Part shown: positions 18,548 through 27,270 of the stretch, one piece after another
How the letters are laid out: each line of letters begins with the position of its first letter
Numbering within the stretch: position 1 is the first letter of the stretch
NCBI RefSeq assembly: GCF_030347395.1
Contig: NZ_CP128170.1
Span: 744,001-808,000 of the forward strand
Source of the DNA: Microbacterium sp. ET2
GTDB lineage: Bacteria > Actinomycetota > Actinomycetes > Actinomycetales > Microbacteriaceae
DNA length: 64,000 nt
Reading direction: 5' to 3'
Made by a program: the position numbers and the translations under genes
Notes under the pieces: generated by a model
What the model saw: only the letters and a program-made list of their open reading frames with translations
Databases searched by the model: none
Told to the model about the DNA's origin: nothing

Positions 18548-18608
18548 GTTCGTTCGTCGCAGATGTACGCCGACGGGTGGTGGAGCCGTACATCTGCGAC
18601 GGACGAAC
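18548..18608. repeat. 22-bp inverted repeat, 17-nt spacer
   Basis: Arms 18548-18569 and 18587-18608 match in 21 of 22 positions when one is reverse-complemented. The core of each arm is CGCAGATGTACG. It has no T tract on either side, so it is not a standard terminator. It could be a REP-like dispersed element, an RNA structure in the rplJ leader, or a protein-binding site. Confidence 0.75.
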
Positions 18609-18731
18609 AGCATGGGGTGAGGCAGGTGGCGGGCGCGGGAGCGCGACGCGCGGGAGCGCGAACGCGCGGGAAGGCGACGCGCCGAGCACGACGTGCGGTG
18701 CGCGTCGCCGGGCCGGGTTACCCTCGAACGC

Positions 18732-19388
18732 GTGACACCCGAACTCGCCGCCCGCATCGTCGCGGATTCCCGCGATCGGGTCGCGTGGGTGCGGGCGCGC
18801 TCCCGCGGGATCACGGCGACGGATGTCGCGGCGCTCACCTCCGAGCGCGTGATCCCCCGAGCCGCCGACGCCAAGCTCATGGGCTCGAACTTCTCCGGCA
18901 ACGCCTACACCGCTCACGGACGCATCCGCGAGCCCGAGATCGCCGCGTGGGTGGCCGCCACCCACGGGATCCGGCCATCGAGCGCGCTCTTCCACGCCGA
19001 GGTCGAGAAGCGCCACCTCGCCACCCCCGACGGCATCGCCGTCGACCCGACCGGCCGCGTGGTCCTCGCCGAGATCAAGACGACGAAGAAGGCATGGCGG
19101 AGCATCCCCCGCACGTACCTCCGGCAGGTGTGGTGGCAGCAGCACGTCCTCGGCGCCGAACGCACGCTCGTGGTCTGGGAGGAGCACGACGGCTTCGTCC
19201 CGGTGGGCGATGAACCCCGGTGCGCGTGGGTCGATCGCGACGAGATCGAGATCGGTCGGCTCGTGCGCCTGGCGACATCCCTCATCGACGAGCTGTACCG
19301 ACGCACGCAGCTGTCCCGAGCAGAGCGGATGACGCGGCCCGCCGCCCCTCCTGCCCAGCCTTACCGCGCGCTCGCCCTCGCCGACTGA
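18732..19388 (+). CDS. YqaJ-type (PD-(D/E)XK) nuclease-like protein
   Basis: About 218 residues. The fold markers are SRGITATDVAALTSE near residue 20 and a catalytic block with PDGIAVDPTGRVVLAEIKTTKKAW (the E-x-K of VLAEIK, preceded by the conserved Asp of PDG). These are followed by YLRQVWWQQHVLGAER. This is the pattern of YqaJ viral recombinases and related exonucleases. I chose GTG 18732; an upstream GTG at 18693 is possible. No other phage genes are near, so a phage origin is not supported. The target is unknown. Confidence 0.75.
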   Translation: MTPELAARIVADSRDRVAWVRARSRGITATDVAALTSERVIPRAADAKLMGSNFSGNAYTAHGRIREPEIAAWVAATHGIRPSSALFHAEVEKRHLATPDGIAVDPTGRVVLAEIKTTKKAWRSIPRTYLRQVWWQQHVLGAERTLVVWEEHDGFVPVGDEPRCAWVDRDEIEIGRLVRLATSLIDELYRRTQLSRAERMTRPAAPPAQPYRALALAD

Positions 19389-19398
19389 TCGCCGGCGG

Positions 19399-19902
19399 TC
19401 AGCGCAGCGTCGTGACCGTCCGGCTGGTCGCATCCCAGATGCGCAGTCCCGTGATCTGGCCGACGTGCGGGGAGAGGTCGATCGCCTCGACGGCGGCGCC
19501 GAGGTCGGCCAGTCTCACCCGGCGGGCCATCGTCAGATGCGGAGTCCAGTCATCGGGCGCAGTGTGCGCGTAGCGCTCATCGGCCGGGCCGACCGCGGCG
19601 GCGACCCGGCGGTGGAACTGCGCCAGCGGTGTCGTGACGACCACCTGCCAGGCGATGACCGCCTGACCTGAGCGCGGGAACAGCAGCACCCCGCCCATGC
19701 GAAGGGTCAGGGGGAGAAGATCCGCAAGGTCTGCCAGCCCGTCGAGCGCAGGAGACTCCCGCACCGCCACGGTGATGTGGGGTCGGTTGCTCTCGCCGGT
19801 GTGGCGACCTGCGCTCGGGAGCCCGGCGTCGATCAGGCGCTTCCAGGCCGCCCGGGCGAGCGCGTCGGTGGCGGGATCGGGCAGTACCTCGACGCTGATC
19901 AC
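19399..19902 (-). CDS. 2H phosphoesterase (2'-5' RNA ligase family)
   Basis: About 167 residues with the two HxT/S motifs that give the superfamily its name: RPHITVAV near residue 41 and TPHLTMAR near 121. Such proteins hydrolyse or ligate 2',5' or cyclic phosphodiester bonds in RNA or nucleotides. The GTG at 19902 is chosen because GGAGG stands about 9 nt upstream; longer upstream reading is possible but has no support. It is divergent from the MFS exporter and shares the control region with it. Confidence 0.82.
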   Translation of the reverse strand: MISVEVLPDPATDALARAAWKRLIDAGLPSAGRHTGESNRPHITVAVRESPALDGLADLADLLPLTLRMGGVLLFPRSGQAVIAWQVVVTTPLAQFHRRVAAAVGPADERYAHTAPDDWTPHLTMARRVRLADLGAAVEAIDLSPHVGQITGLRIWDATSRTVTTLR

Positions 19903-19949
19903 TCCCCCATCCTCCCGCGCGGCGAGGTCGCACGCCTTGCGGCGATGTC

Positions 19950-19993
19950 GTTGACACAAATCAACGGTTCACCTATAGTTGACTCAGCTCAAC
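19950..19993 (+). promoter_or_regulatory. Promoter with twin MarR-type operators upstream of the DHA2 exporter
   Basis: A near-consensus sigma-70-type promoter is present: TTGACA at 19951-19956, a 17-bp spacer, and TATAGT at 19974-19979. Two copies of GTTGA-N6-TCAAC (19950-19965 and 19978-19993), centres 28 bp apart, cover the -35 box and the -10/start region. A dimeric repressor on them would block RNA polymerase. The MarR protein encoded after the exporter is the obvious candidate. Confidence 0.85.
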
Positions 19994-20012
19994 GTTCAGG
20001 AGGACGCACCAC

Positions 20013-21674
20013 ATGGCCACGACCGCAGACGCACCACCCGCTCACCGGCCCGGCGTGGTCAGAGCCCTGGTGGGCCTCCTCCTCGGCATGTTCGTGTCGA
20101 TGCTCGCCTCCACGGTGGTCTCGACCTCGCTGCCGGTGATCGTCCACGACCTCGACGGCGACCAGGCCGCCTACACGTGGGTGGTGACCGCGACGCTGCT
20201 GACCACCGCCATCTCCACTCCCATCTGGGGCAAGCTCGCCGATCTGTTCAACCGCAAGCTCCTCATCCAGATCGCCATCGTGGTCTTCGTGCTCGCCACG
20301 GCGGCCGCCGGCTTCTCGCAGAACCCCGAGACTCTCATCGCCTTCCGCGCCCTGCAGGGTGTGGGCGCGGGTGGGCTCGCCGCCCTCAGCCAGGTCATCA
20401 TGGCCGACATCATCAGCCCTCGCGAGCGCGGCCGCTACATGGGCCTGTTCGGCGCGGTCATGGCGGTCGCCACCATCGGCGGACCGCTCCTCGGCGGCGT
20501 CATCACCGACGCCTTCGGCTGGCGGTGGAACTTCTTCGTCGCGATCCCCGTCGCCGTCGCCGCACTGATCATCCAGCAGCGCACGCTCCACCTTCCCGAG
20601 CGCCCGCGCCGCGCGGTGCGGATCGACTACGTCGGCATCGTGCTGCTCAGCGCCGCAGTCTCGCTGCTGCTGGTGTGGGTGACCAATGCGGGAACCTCCT
20701 TCGACTGGTGGAGCCTGCCGACCGCCCTGATGGTGGGGGGCTCGGCCCTGACCACCCTGCTCTTCATCGTCGTGGAGCTGCGCACCCCCGAGCCGCTCAT
20801 CCCGCTCCGCCTGTTCCGCAGCGCCACCTTCTCGCTCGCGGTGGTCGCCTCCATCGCGACGGGCATCTCGATGTTCGGCACCACGGTCTTCCTCAGCCAG
20901 TACATGCAGATGGCCCGGGGTGCCACCCCGACTGAGGCGGGCATCATGACGATTCCGATGATCGCGGGACTGCTCCTCGCCTCCGTCGTCATCGGCGCGC
21001 TCATCTCGCGCTACGGCCACTGGAAGCCGTACCTGGTCGTCGGCGGCGTCCTTTTGACCGCCGGCACCGCGCTCCTGTCGACGATCCACTACGACACGCC
21101 GTTCGTCCTGGTGTCGCTGTACATGTTTCTCCTCGGCGCCGGTGTCGGCATGACCATGCAGAACCTCGTGCTGGTCGTGCAGAACACCGCCGATCCGCGG
21201 GAGATGGGCGTGGCCAGCTCCGGCGTGACCTTCTTCCGCAGCCTCGGGGGCACGATCGGGGTCTCGGTCATGGGTGCGGCCCTCGCCAGTCAGGCCACGA
21301 GGCTCACCGGCGAACGCCAGGGCGACATCGCCGCTGCGCTGTCGAGCCTGGGTGCTCAGGGCGCGACCCTCGCACAGGAGCTGCAGTCGGGGACGATTCC
21401 GCAGGTCGCCGTCCTCCCGGAGGCCCTTCGGGTGATCTTCGAGGATGTCTACGCCCAGGCGATCGCCCATTCGTTCCTCATCGCCGTTCCCGTGGCGATC
21501 GTCAGTCTCATCGCGATCGTGTTCCTTCCGAACACCCCGCTGAACCGGATGACGACGACCGAGCGCATCCACGCCGGCGAAGCGGACCTGGCCACCGTGT
21601 CGACCAGCACGGGGATGAACGCCCTCCCCGCGACCGCTGATGCGCCGGCCCCGCGGGCCGCGCGCAAGCGGTGA
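20013..21674 (+). CDS. DHA2/EmrB-QacA-type MFS multidrug exporter
   Basis: 553 residues with 14 predicted membrane segments. The MFS loop reads GKLADLFNRK, motif C lies in AVMAVATIGGPLLGGVITDAFG, and RALQGVGAGGLAALSQVIMADI is typical of the EmrB/QacA branch. It should extrude toxic compounds by proton antiport. An AGGAGG ribosome site sits just before ATG 20013. It is co-transcribed with the marR-type gene, whose start lies 23 bp beyond its stop, and is controlled from a promoter with two operators. Confidence 0.93.
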   Translation: MATTADAPPAHRPGVVRALVGLLLGMFVSMLASTVVSTSLPVIVHDLDGDQAAYTWVVTATLLTTAISTPIWGKLADLFNRKLLIQIAIVVFVLATAAAGFSQNPETLIAFRALQGVGAGGLAALSQVIMADIISPRERGRYMGLFGAVMAVATIGGPLLGGVITDAFGWRWNFFVAIPVAVAALIIQQRTLHLPERPRRAVRIDYVGIVLLSAAVSLLLVWVTNAGTSFDWWSLPTALMVGGSALTTLLFIVVELRTPEPLIPLRLFRSATFSLAVVASIATGISMFGTTVFLSQYMQMARGATPTEAGIMTIPMIAGLLLASVVIGALISRYGHWKPYLVVGGVLLTAGTALLSTIHYDTPFVLVSLYMFLLGAGVGMTMQNLVLVVQNTADPREMGVASSGVTFFRSLGGTIGVSVMGAALASQATRLTGERQGDIAAALSSLGAQGATLAQELQSGTIPQVAVLPEALRVIFEDVYAQAIAHSFLIAVPVAIVSLIAIVFLPNTPLNRMTTTERIHAGEADLATVSTSTGMNALPATADAPAPRAARKR

Positions 21675-21697
21675 GCACGACGTTAGGCTCGAAGGCG

Positions 21698-22156
21698 ATG
21701 AGCACCGCGTCCGACCACGATGCCCGCACCGAGGCGGTGCGGGCACTCGAGGTGGAGTTCGGCGGCCTGATCCACCAGGTGCGCCGGATCGTCAGTGAGA
21801 ACGCCGAGAGGGTGAGCCCGGGGATGCTCCCCGGGGCCTACAAGGTCTTCACGACGATCGTCCGGCGTGAGCGCGTCACACAGTCGGAGCTGTCCGAGAC
21901 GCTCGTGGCCGACAAGGGCCAGATCAGTCGCACGGTGCGCGAGCTCGAGGAGCTGGGGCTCATCGGGCGGGAAGCCGACCCCACCGACCGCCGCTCGAGC
22001 ATCCTGTTCCCCACGCCGTTCGGTCTGGAGCGGCTCGCGGAGGCCCGCGCCCCGCAGGAGAGCACGCTGCTGCACGCGCTGGAGGAATGGCCGATCGACG
22101 ACATCCGCACCCTCACCCGCCTGCTGCACGCCCTCACCGTGCGCGAACGACCCTGA
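21698..22156 (+). CDS. MarR-family transcriptional regulator
   Basis: About 152 residues with a winged helix: QSELSETLVADKGQISRTVREL as recognition region, then ADPTDRRSSILFPTPFGLERL as the wing. I chose ATG 21698 (GAAGG upstream); a GTG at 21671 overlapping the exporter stop would add nine residues. Lying in the same operon as the exporter, it most likely represses it from the GTTGA-N6-TCAAC sites and also limits its own synthesis. Confidence 0.9.
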   Translation: MSTASDHDARTEAVRALEVEFGGLIHQVRRIVSENAERVSPGMLPGAYKVFTTIVRRERVTQSELSETLVADKGQISRTVRELEELGLIGREADPTDRRSSILFPTPFGLERLAEARAPQESTLLHALEEWPIDDIRTLTRLLHALTVRERP

Positions 22157-22188
22157 GCGGCATCCGCTCTCGAGATCGCCGGGTGCTG

Positions 22189-22225
22189 CCGGGGCCCGCG
22201 CGCTCCCCCGCCGCGCGGGCCCCGG
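22189..22225. terminator. Strong GC hairpin between convergent marR and isomerase genes
   Basis: A perfect 14-bp stem (arms 22189-22202 and 22212-22225) with a 9-nt loop sits between two convergent gene ends. No T tract follows, as is common in high-GC actinobacteria. Confidence 0.75.
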
Positions 22226-22231
22226 AGCCGG

Positions 22232-23233
22232 TCACTTCGAGCTGAACGCAGCGTCGAAGAGCTGGTGAGGTGGGGTGATCTCGGAGAGCTTGCGGACGAA
22301 CTGCAGGGCTTCGGGGGCGCCGATGAGGCGGTCCATGCCGGCGTCCTCCCACTCCACGCTCGTGGGTCCGTCGTAGCCGATCGCGTTCAGCGCACGGAAC
22401 AGCGGCTCCCACGGCACGGCACCGTGACCGGTCGAGACGAACGTCCACCCCCGGCGCGGGTTGTCCCACGACAGGTGAGAGCCCAGCACCCCGTTGCGGC
22501 CGTCGAGGTTCGTGATCGATTCCTTGACGTGCACGTGGAAGATGTGATCGGCGAAGTCCAGCACGAACGCGACACTGTCCAACTGCTGCCACACGAAGTG
22601 CGACGGGTCGAAGTTGAACCCGAAGCTCTTCCGGTGGCCGATCGCCTCGAGCGTCCGCTTGGCCGTCCAGTAGTCATAAGCGATCTCCGACGGATGCACC
22701 TCCAACGCGAACCGCACACCCTCTTCCTCGAACACGTCGAGGATCGGATTCCAGCGGGCCGCGAAATCGACATAGCCGGCATCGATCATCGCGTCCGAGG
22801 CCGGCGGGAACATCGCCACGTACTTCCAGATCGACGAACCGCTGAACCCGTTCACCGTCGTCACACCCAGCTTCGCCGCCATCCGCGCAGTGTCCTTCAG
22901 ATCCTCCGCCGCACGCTGCCGGACCCCCTCGGGATCGCCGTCGCCCCAGACCCGGTCGGACAGGATGTCACGATGCCGCTGATCGATCGGGTCATCGCAC
23001 ACCGCCTGACCGGTCAGATGATTCGAGATCGCCCACACCCCCAGACCGTTGCGCTCCAGGATCTCCTTCCGAGACGCCACGTACTCCGCGTCATCCCACC
23101 GCGACACATCCAGATGATCACCCCAGCAGGCGATCTCCAGCCCGTCGTACCCCCACTCACCCGCCAGCCGCGCCACCTCCTCGAACGGAAGATCCGCCCA
23201 CTGACCCGTGAACAACGTGATCGGTCGTGCCAT
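22232..23233 (-). CDS. Sugar phosphate isomerase/epimerase (xylose isomerase-like TIM barrel)
   Basis: 333 residues of the AP-endonuclease 2 / IolE-like fold. Metal-ligand motifs are seen as [11 protein letters not shown] near residue 198, [11 protein letters not shown] near 228, FHVHVKES near 254 and [10 protein letters not shown] near 307. An AGAGGAAG ribosome site precedes ATG 23233. It is third in a minus-strand set after the binding protein and the Gfo/Idh enzyme, so it probably isomerises the imported sugar or its oxidised form. Confidence 0.88.
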   Translation of the reverse strand: MARPITLFTGQWADLPFEEVARLAGEWGYDGLEIACWGDHLDVSRWDDAEYVASRKEILERNGLGVWAISNHLTGQAVCDDPIDQRHRDILSDRVWGDGDPEGVRQRAAEDLKDTARMAAKLGVTTVNGFSGSSIWKYVAMFPPASDAMIDAGYVDFAARWNPILDVFEEEGVRFALEVHPSEIAYDYWTAKRTLEAIGHRKSFGFNFDPSHFVWQQLDSVAFVLDFADHIFHVHVKESITNLDGRNGVLGSHLSWDNPRRGWTFVSTGHGAVPWEPLFRALNAIGYDGPTSVEWEDAGMDRLIGAPEALQFVRKLSEITPPHQLFDAAFSSK

Positions 23234-23252
23234 ACTGTCTTCCTCTCTGCGA

Positions 23253-23280
23253 GAGCCGGGCGACGCGCGTCGCCCGGCTC
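23253..23280 (-). terminator. 28-nt perfect palindrome between dehydrogenase and isomerase genes
   Basis: The whole 28-nt stretch (centre at 23266/23267) is self-complementary and would fold into a very stable hairpin. It lies between two genes of the same strand, so it may cut transcript levels of the isomerase or protect the upstream mRNA end. Confidence 0.6.
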
Positions 23281-23287
23281 GATTGCT

Positions 23288-24454
23288 TCAGCGGGTCGTC
23301 TGCCAGGCCCCGTCGGCCTCGGACGAACGCTCGACGGCGTCGATGACCCGCTGGATGTGAAGTCCGTCCGCGAAAGACGGCGTGGGATCGATACCCTGCG
23401 CGATCGCCGTGACGAGGTCGACCACCTGGTGACTGAAGCCGTGCTCGTAGCCGAGCATGTGGCCGGTGGGCCACCACCGATCGGTGTACGGGTGCGAGGG
23501 CTCGGTGACGAGGATGCGCCGGAACCCCTGCTCGGAATCGGGGAGGGTGGCGTCGTAGAACTCGAGTTCGTTCATCCGCTCGAGGTCGAACGCAAGCGCT
23601 CCGCGAGAACCCGAGACCTCGATGCGGAGCGCGTTCTTCCGGCCCGTGCGGAAACGGGTGGCCTCGAACGACGCCAGAGCACCGCCGGAGAGCCGTCCGG
23701 TGAACAGCGCCAAGTCGTCCACGGTGACGGGGCCGCGCTCGGAACCGGCGGTCCCCGACAGTCCGACCCCCTCGGCCATGACCGGACGCTCGGCGACGAG
23801 TGTCTCGAGGATGCCCGAGACACGGTCCACGGTCTGCCCCGTGATGTACTCTGTGAGGTCGACCGCGTGGGCCCCGATGTCGCCGAGCGACCCGGATCCG
23901 GCGATGTCCTTGTTCAGGCGCCAGGTGAGGGGGGCGTTCTCGTCGGCGAGCCAGTCCTGCAGGTACTCCGCGCGCACCTGCCGGATGTCGCCGAGGCGAC
24001 CGTCGGCCACGAGCTGGCGCGCGAAGGTCGTGGCCGGTACGCGGCGATAGGTGAACCCGACCATCGACCGAACGCCGGACCGTGCCGCCTCCTCCGCGGC
24101 GGCCGTCATGGCCTCGGCCTCCACGACGGTGTTCGCGAGCGGCTTCTCGCAGAGGACGTGCTTTCCGGCGCGGAGGGCCGCGATCGCGATCTCGGCATGG
24201 GTGTCGCCGGGGGTGACGATGTCGATGAGGTCGATGTCGTCACGCCGGATGACCTCGCGCCAGTCGGTCGCCGCTTCGTGCCATCCCCAGGTGTCCGCCG
24301 CCTCGGCGGTGCGCCCGGCATCGCGGCCGACGACGACCTGCATCACCGGATCGAGGGGGAGATCGAAGAACCGGGGAGCCACCCGCCAGCCCTGTGAGTG
24401 CGCGGCTCCCATGAAGCCGTGCCCGATCATGGCTACGCGAAGCGGTGCTGCCAC
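23288..24454 (-). CDS. Gfo/Idh/MocA-family dehydrogenase
   Basis: 388 residues. The N-terminal Rossmann fold has VAMIGHGFMGAAHSQGW, the second block reads DIVTPGDTHAEIAIAALRAG, and the typical GKHVLCEKPLANT motif with its conserved Lys-Pro lies near residue 96. The C-terminal half is the alpha/beta substrate domain (GDIGAHAVDLTEYITG). The start is GTG 24454 with AAGGAG upstream. It oxidises a sugar or cyclitol hydroxyl with NAD(P). With the isomerase and CUT2 importer next to it, it resembles inositol- or keto-sugar-type catabolic sets, though the substrate is unknown. Confidence 0.9.
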   Translation of the reverse strand: MAAPLRVAMIGHGFMGAAHSQGWRVAPRFFDLPLDPVMQVVVGRDAGRTAEAADTWGWHEAATDWREVIRRDDIDLIDIVTPGDTHAEIAIAALRAGKHVLCEKPLANTVVEAEAMTAAAEEAARSGVRSMVGFTYRRVPATTFARQLVADGRLGDIRQVRAEYLQDWLADENAPLTWRLNKDIAGSGSLGDIGAHAVDLTEYITGQTVDRVSGILETLVAERPVMAEGVGLSGTAGSERGPVTVDDLALFTGRLSGGALASFEATRFRTGRKNALRIEVSGSRGALAFDLERMNELEFYDATLPDSEQGFRRILVTEPSHPYTDRWWPTGHMLGYEHGFSHQVVDLVTAIAQGIDPTPSFADGLHIQRVIDAVERSSEADGAWQTTR

Positions 24455-24474
24455 GCCATTCTCCTTCCGTAGGG

Positions 24475-24504
24475 CGGGGCGCCCGAGCGATCTCGGACGC
24501 CCCG
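24475..24504 (-). terminator. Hairpin after the CUT2 binding-protein gene
   Basis: A 13-bp stem with one mismatch (arms 24475-24487 and 24492-24504) and a 4-nt loop lies 12 nt past the binding-protein stop. It probably favours high binding-protein mRNA over the downstream enzymes. Confidence 0.6.
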
Positions 24505-24515
24505 TGATGGTTGTG

Positions 24516-25565
24516 TCAGGACTCGAACGACAGGTCGATGTACTCCTCGACGTTGTCCTTCGTGACCACGGGCGCGTCCAGGACGACCCGGTTCGGCACG
24601 CTGGGCGTGATGAGGTCGCCGACGGTCTTCTGCTGGGCGATCAGGCGGGCCAGCGCGATGCCGTCGGCCGCCTGGGTCGACGGGTAGATGACCGTGGCCT
24701 TCAGTACCGAGTCATCGGCCTGGATGGCTTCCATCGCGTTGCGGGAGCCGGCACCGCCCATCATGATGAACTCGTCGCGGCCCGACGACTCGATGGCGGC
24801 GAGAACGCCGATGCCCTGGTCGTCGTCGTGGTTCCAGATCGCGTCGATCTGCGGGTTCGCGGAGAGCAGCTGCGAGGCAGCCGCTTCACCGCCGGCAACG
24901 GTGAAGTCCGCGGCGACGCGGGCCGAGACCTCCAGGCCGCAGTCCGACAGGGCGTCCTCGAACCCCTGCGAGCGGTCCTGGGTGAGTGGCAGCGAGTCGA
25001 TGCCTGCGATCTCGGCGACGACAGCGTCGGGGTTGTCCCCCACCTGCTCGCAGATGTAGGTGCCCGCGCTGACGCCCATTCCGTAATTGTCGCCGAGGAT
25101 CGTCGAGCGTGCGGCGAACGGGCTCGAGAATTCCCGGTCGACGTTGATGACGGGGATTCCCGCTTGCATGGCCTCGATCGCCACTTCGGTGAGCGCGGCG
25201 CCGTCTGTGGGCAGCAGGACGATGGCGTCCACGCCGTCGTTGATGAACGTCTCGACCGCAGCGATCTGGGCGTTGGCGTCGTTGGTGCCCTCCGCGACAC
25301 GGAGCTCGACGTCGTCGAAGCTGTCGGCCGCGGCCTGGGCGCCTGAGTTGATCGCGCCGAGCCAACCGTGGTCGGCTGCGGGACCGGAGAAGCCGATGAC
25401 GACGGTGTCGCCGCTCTCGGCGTTCTCCTCGACACTGGTTCCCTGGTCGACGACGTCGTCCTCCTCGGCACCGGTGCCGGTACATCCGGCCAGCAGTCCG
25501 ATGGAAGCCAAGATCGCGGTTCCGGCGATCACGAACCGCCCCCGCCCCCTTGCGAGTGTGCGCAT
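24516..25565 (-). CDS. CUT2 sugar ABC transporter substrate-binding lipoprotein
   Basis: 349 residues from ATG 25565, chosen because CTAGGAGG stands just upstream. The signal peptide ends in LLAGC, a lipobox. The mature part is a periplasmic-binding fold of the ribose-binding type (VVIGFSGPAADHGWLGAINSG, GVDAIVLLPTDGAALTEVAI, AIWNHDDDQGIGVLAAIESS). It delivers the sugar to the permease encoded on the other side of the divergent promoter. It is followed by the Gfo/Idh and isomerase genes. Confidence 0.93.
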   Translation of the reverse strand: MRTLARGRGRFVIAGTAILASIGLLAGCTGTGAEEDDVVDQGTSVEENAESGDTVVIGFSGPAADHGWLGAINSGAQAAADSFDDVELRVAEGTNDANAQIAAVETFINDGVDAIVLLPTDGAALTEVAIEAMQAGIPVINVDREFSSPFAARSTILGDNYGMGVSAGTYICEQVGDNPDAVVAEIAGIDSLPLTQDRSQGFEDALSDCGLEVSARVAADFTVAGGEAAASQLLSANPQIDAIWNHDDDQGIGVLAAIESSGRDEFIMMGGAGSRNAMEAIQADDSVLKATVIYPSTQAADGIALARLIAQQKTVGDLITPSVPNRVVLDAPVVTKDNVEEYIDLSFES

Positions 25566-25678
25566 TCTTTTTCCTCCTAGAGATGTGATGCAGCGACGCC
25601 AGCGGGCACCTCGTGCCCCGAGCATCCCGAGGAGTCCACGCTGACGGTGGGACTGTACGTCAGTGCGACGACCTTTGT

Positions 25679-25723
25679 CCACCTTTTGTTCGCGCATCCG
25701 GCAAAAGTGGGGATGTCGCGAAC
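25679..25723. promoter_or_regulatory. Nested inverted repeats in the CUT2 divergent promoter region
   Basis: Two interlaced dyads lie between the binding-protein gene (start 25565) and the ATPase gene (start 25749): CCACCTTTTG (25679-25688) with CAAAAGTGG (25702-25710), and GTTCGCG (25688-25694) with CGCGAAC (25717-25723). They are candidate sites for the ROK regulator encoded in the plus-strand operon. No direct proof is available. Confidence 0.45.
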
Positions 25724-25748
25724 TTTCCTGGCGTGTTAGGTTCGCCCC

Positions 25749-27270
25749 GTGATCAAAGACGACCATGATTCGGCGTTACTCGAGGTGCGCGGTGTGACCA
25801 AGAGCTTCGCCGGGGTCCGGGCGCTGCGCGGCGTGGACCTGCATGTCGCGCCCGGCGAGGTCCACTGCATCCTCGGGCAGAACGGTGCGGGGAAGTCCAC
25901 GCTGATCAAGACTCTGGCGGGTGTGCACCGCCCCGATGACGGCACCATCGCCTGGCGGGGCGAGGCGGTGGAGATCCCCACGCCAGAGGCCGCGATCGAA
26001 CTCGGCATCGCCACGATGTACCAGGAACTCGACGTGGTGGACGGCCTCACCATCGCCGAGAACATCTTCCTCGGTCACGAGATCGCGCGGGGCGGCTTCA
26101 CCAGACGGTCGGCGGCGGCGGAGAAGACCCGCGAGCCTGCTCGCCCGGCTCGGTCACGCCCGACTGTCGCCGCACACAGAGGTCGGCGAGCTGAGCGCGG
26201 CGAACAAGCAGATCGTCTCGATGGCCCGAGCCCTCTCGCACGACATCAAGCTCATCATCATGGACGAGCCCTCGGCGGTCCTCGACACCGAGGAGGTGCG
26301 AAACCTCTTCGGCGTCGTCCGCGAGCTCACCGCCGCCGGCATCGCCGTGGTCTACATCACCCACCGCCTGGAGGAGATCCGACAGATCGGTGACCGCCTG
26401 ACCGTCCTGAAGGACGGGCGGACGATGGCCACGGGCCTCCCGGTCGCCGAAACCCCTACCGCCGAACTCATCCGGCTGATGACCGGGCGTGACGTGGAGA
26501 ATGTGTTCCCGCCCGCGGCTCCCGTCCCCGCCGAGGCACCCGTGATGCTCCAGGTGCGTGACCTCGCCCTCGCGGGCGTCTTCGAGGGGGTGTCCTTCGA
26601 CGTCCGAGCCGGCGAGATCGTCGGGCTCGCCGGGCTCGTCGGCTCCGGCCGCTCCGAGATCCTCGAAACGGTCTACGGCGCCCGCAAGTCCTCGTCGGGT
26701 ACCGTACGCGTCGGCGGCGCGGCCCTTCGCCGCGGCTCGGTCACCGCTGCGGTGTCGGCGGGGGTGGGGCTCTCGCCCGAGGAACGCAAGAGTCAGGGGC
26801 TGGTGCTCGACGAGTCGATCGCGATGAACGTGACGCTGTCGAGCATGCGGCGATTCTCTCGCGGCGGCTTCCTCGACTTCCGGCGCGAGAAGACCGTCGC
26901 GCAGGAGCAGATCGCCGCGCTCGAGCTGCGACCGGCCGATCCCGAGCGCCCTGCGGCGACCCTCTCGGGCGGCAATCAGCAGAAGATCCTGCTCGCCCGG
27001 TGGCTCGTCCACGGAACGCGCGTTCTGCTTCTGGACGAGCCCACGCGCGGCGTCGACGTCGGTGCACGGTCGGAGATCTACGGACTCATCCGCCGGCTGG
27101 CTGCGGCCGGCAACGCCATCGTCATCGTCTCCAGCGAGATCGAAGAGGTGCTCGGTCTCGCCGACACCGTCCTGGTCGTGGCCGACGGGCGCGTCCTGAC
27201 CACCCTTCCCGCCTCCGAGATCGACGAGCACGGCGTGCTCGATCTCGTCATGAAAGGACAAGCCGCGTGA
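25749..27270 (+). pseudogene. CUT2 sugar ABC transporter ATPase, frameshifted
   Basis: Repaired, this is a 506-residue RbsA/MglA-type protein with two ABC domains. The first frame holds Walker A GQNGAGKSTLIK and the Q-loop region. After AAAEKTR the frame is lost by one extra base near 26133. Dropping it joins to SLLARLGHARLSPHTEVGEL in the other frame, followed by the signature LSAANKQIVSMARAL, Walker B LIIMDEPSAVLD, and the second half with LSGGNQQKILLARWL and DEPTRGVDVGA. The start is GTG 25749. As written the gene cannot make a working ATPase, yet the permease and regulator after it are intact. A sequencing error is likely. Confidence 0.88.

Larger units (their letters stand above)
18245..18731. 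other. 487-bp non-coding stretch between rplJ and the YqaJ gene
   Basis: No convincing gene is seen here. It holds the L10-leader-like hairpin (18324-18350), a pyrimidine-rich tract with repeated GCCC units (about 18470-18535) and a long inverted repeat (18548-18608). The rplJ promoter must lie here on the minus strand. A TAGAGT hexamer near 18455-18460 (read on the minus strand) is a possible -10 box, but no good -35 box was found. Confidence 0.5.

Noticed and set aside
18732..19388. YqaJ-type gene as a prophage remnant
   Set aside because: No integrase, terminase, structural gene or att-like duplication is seen on either side.
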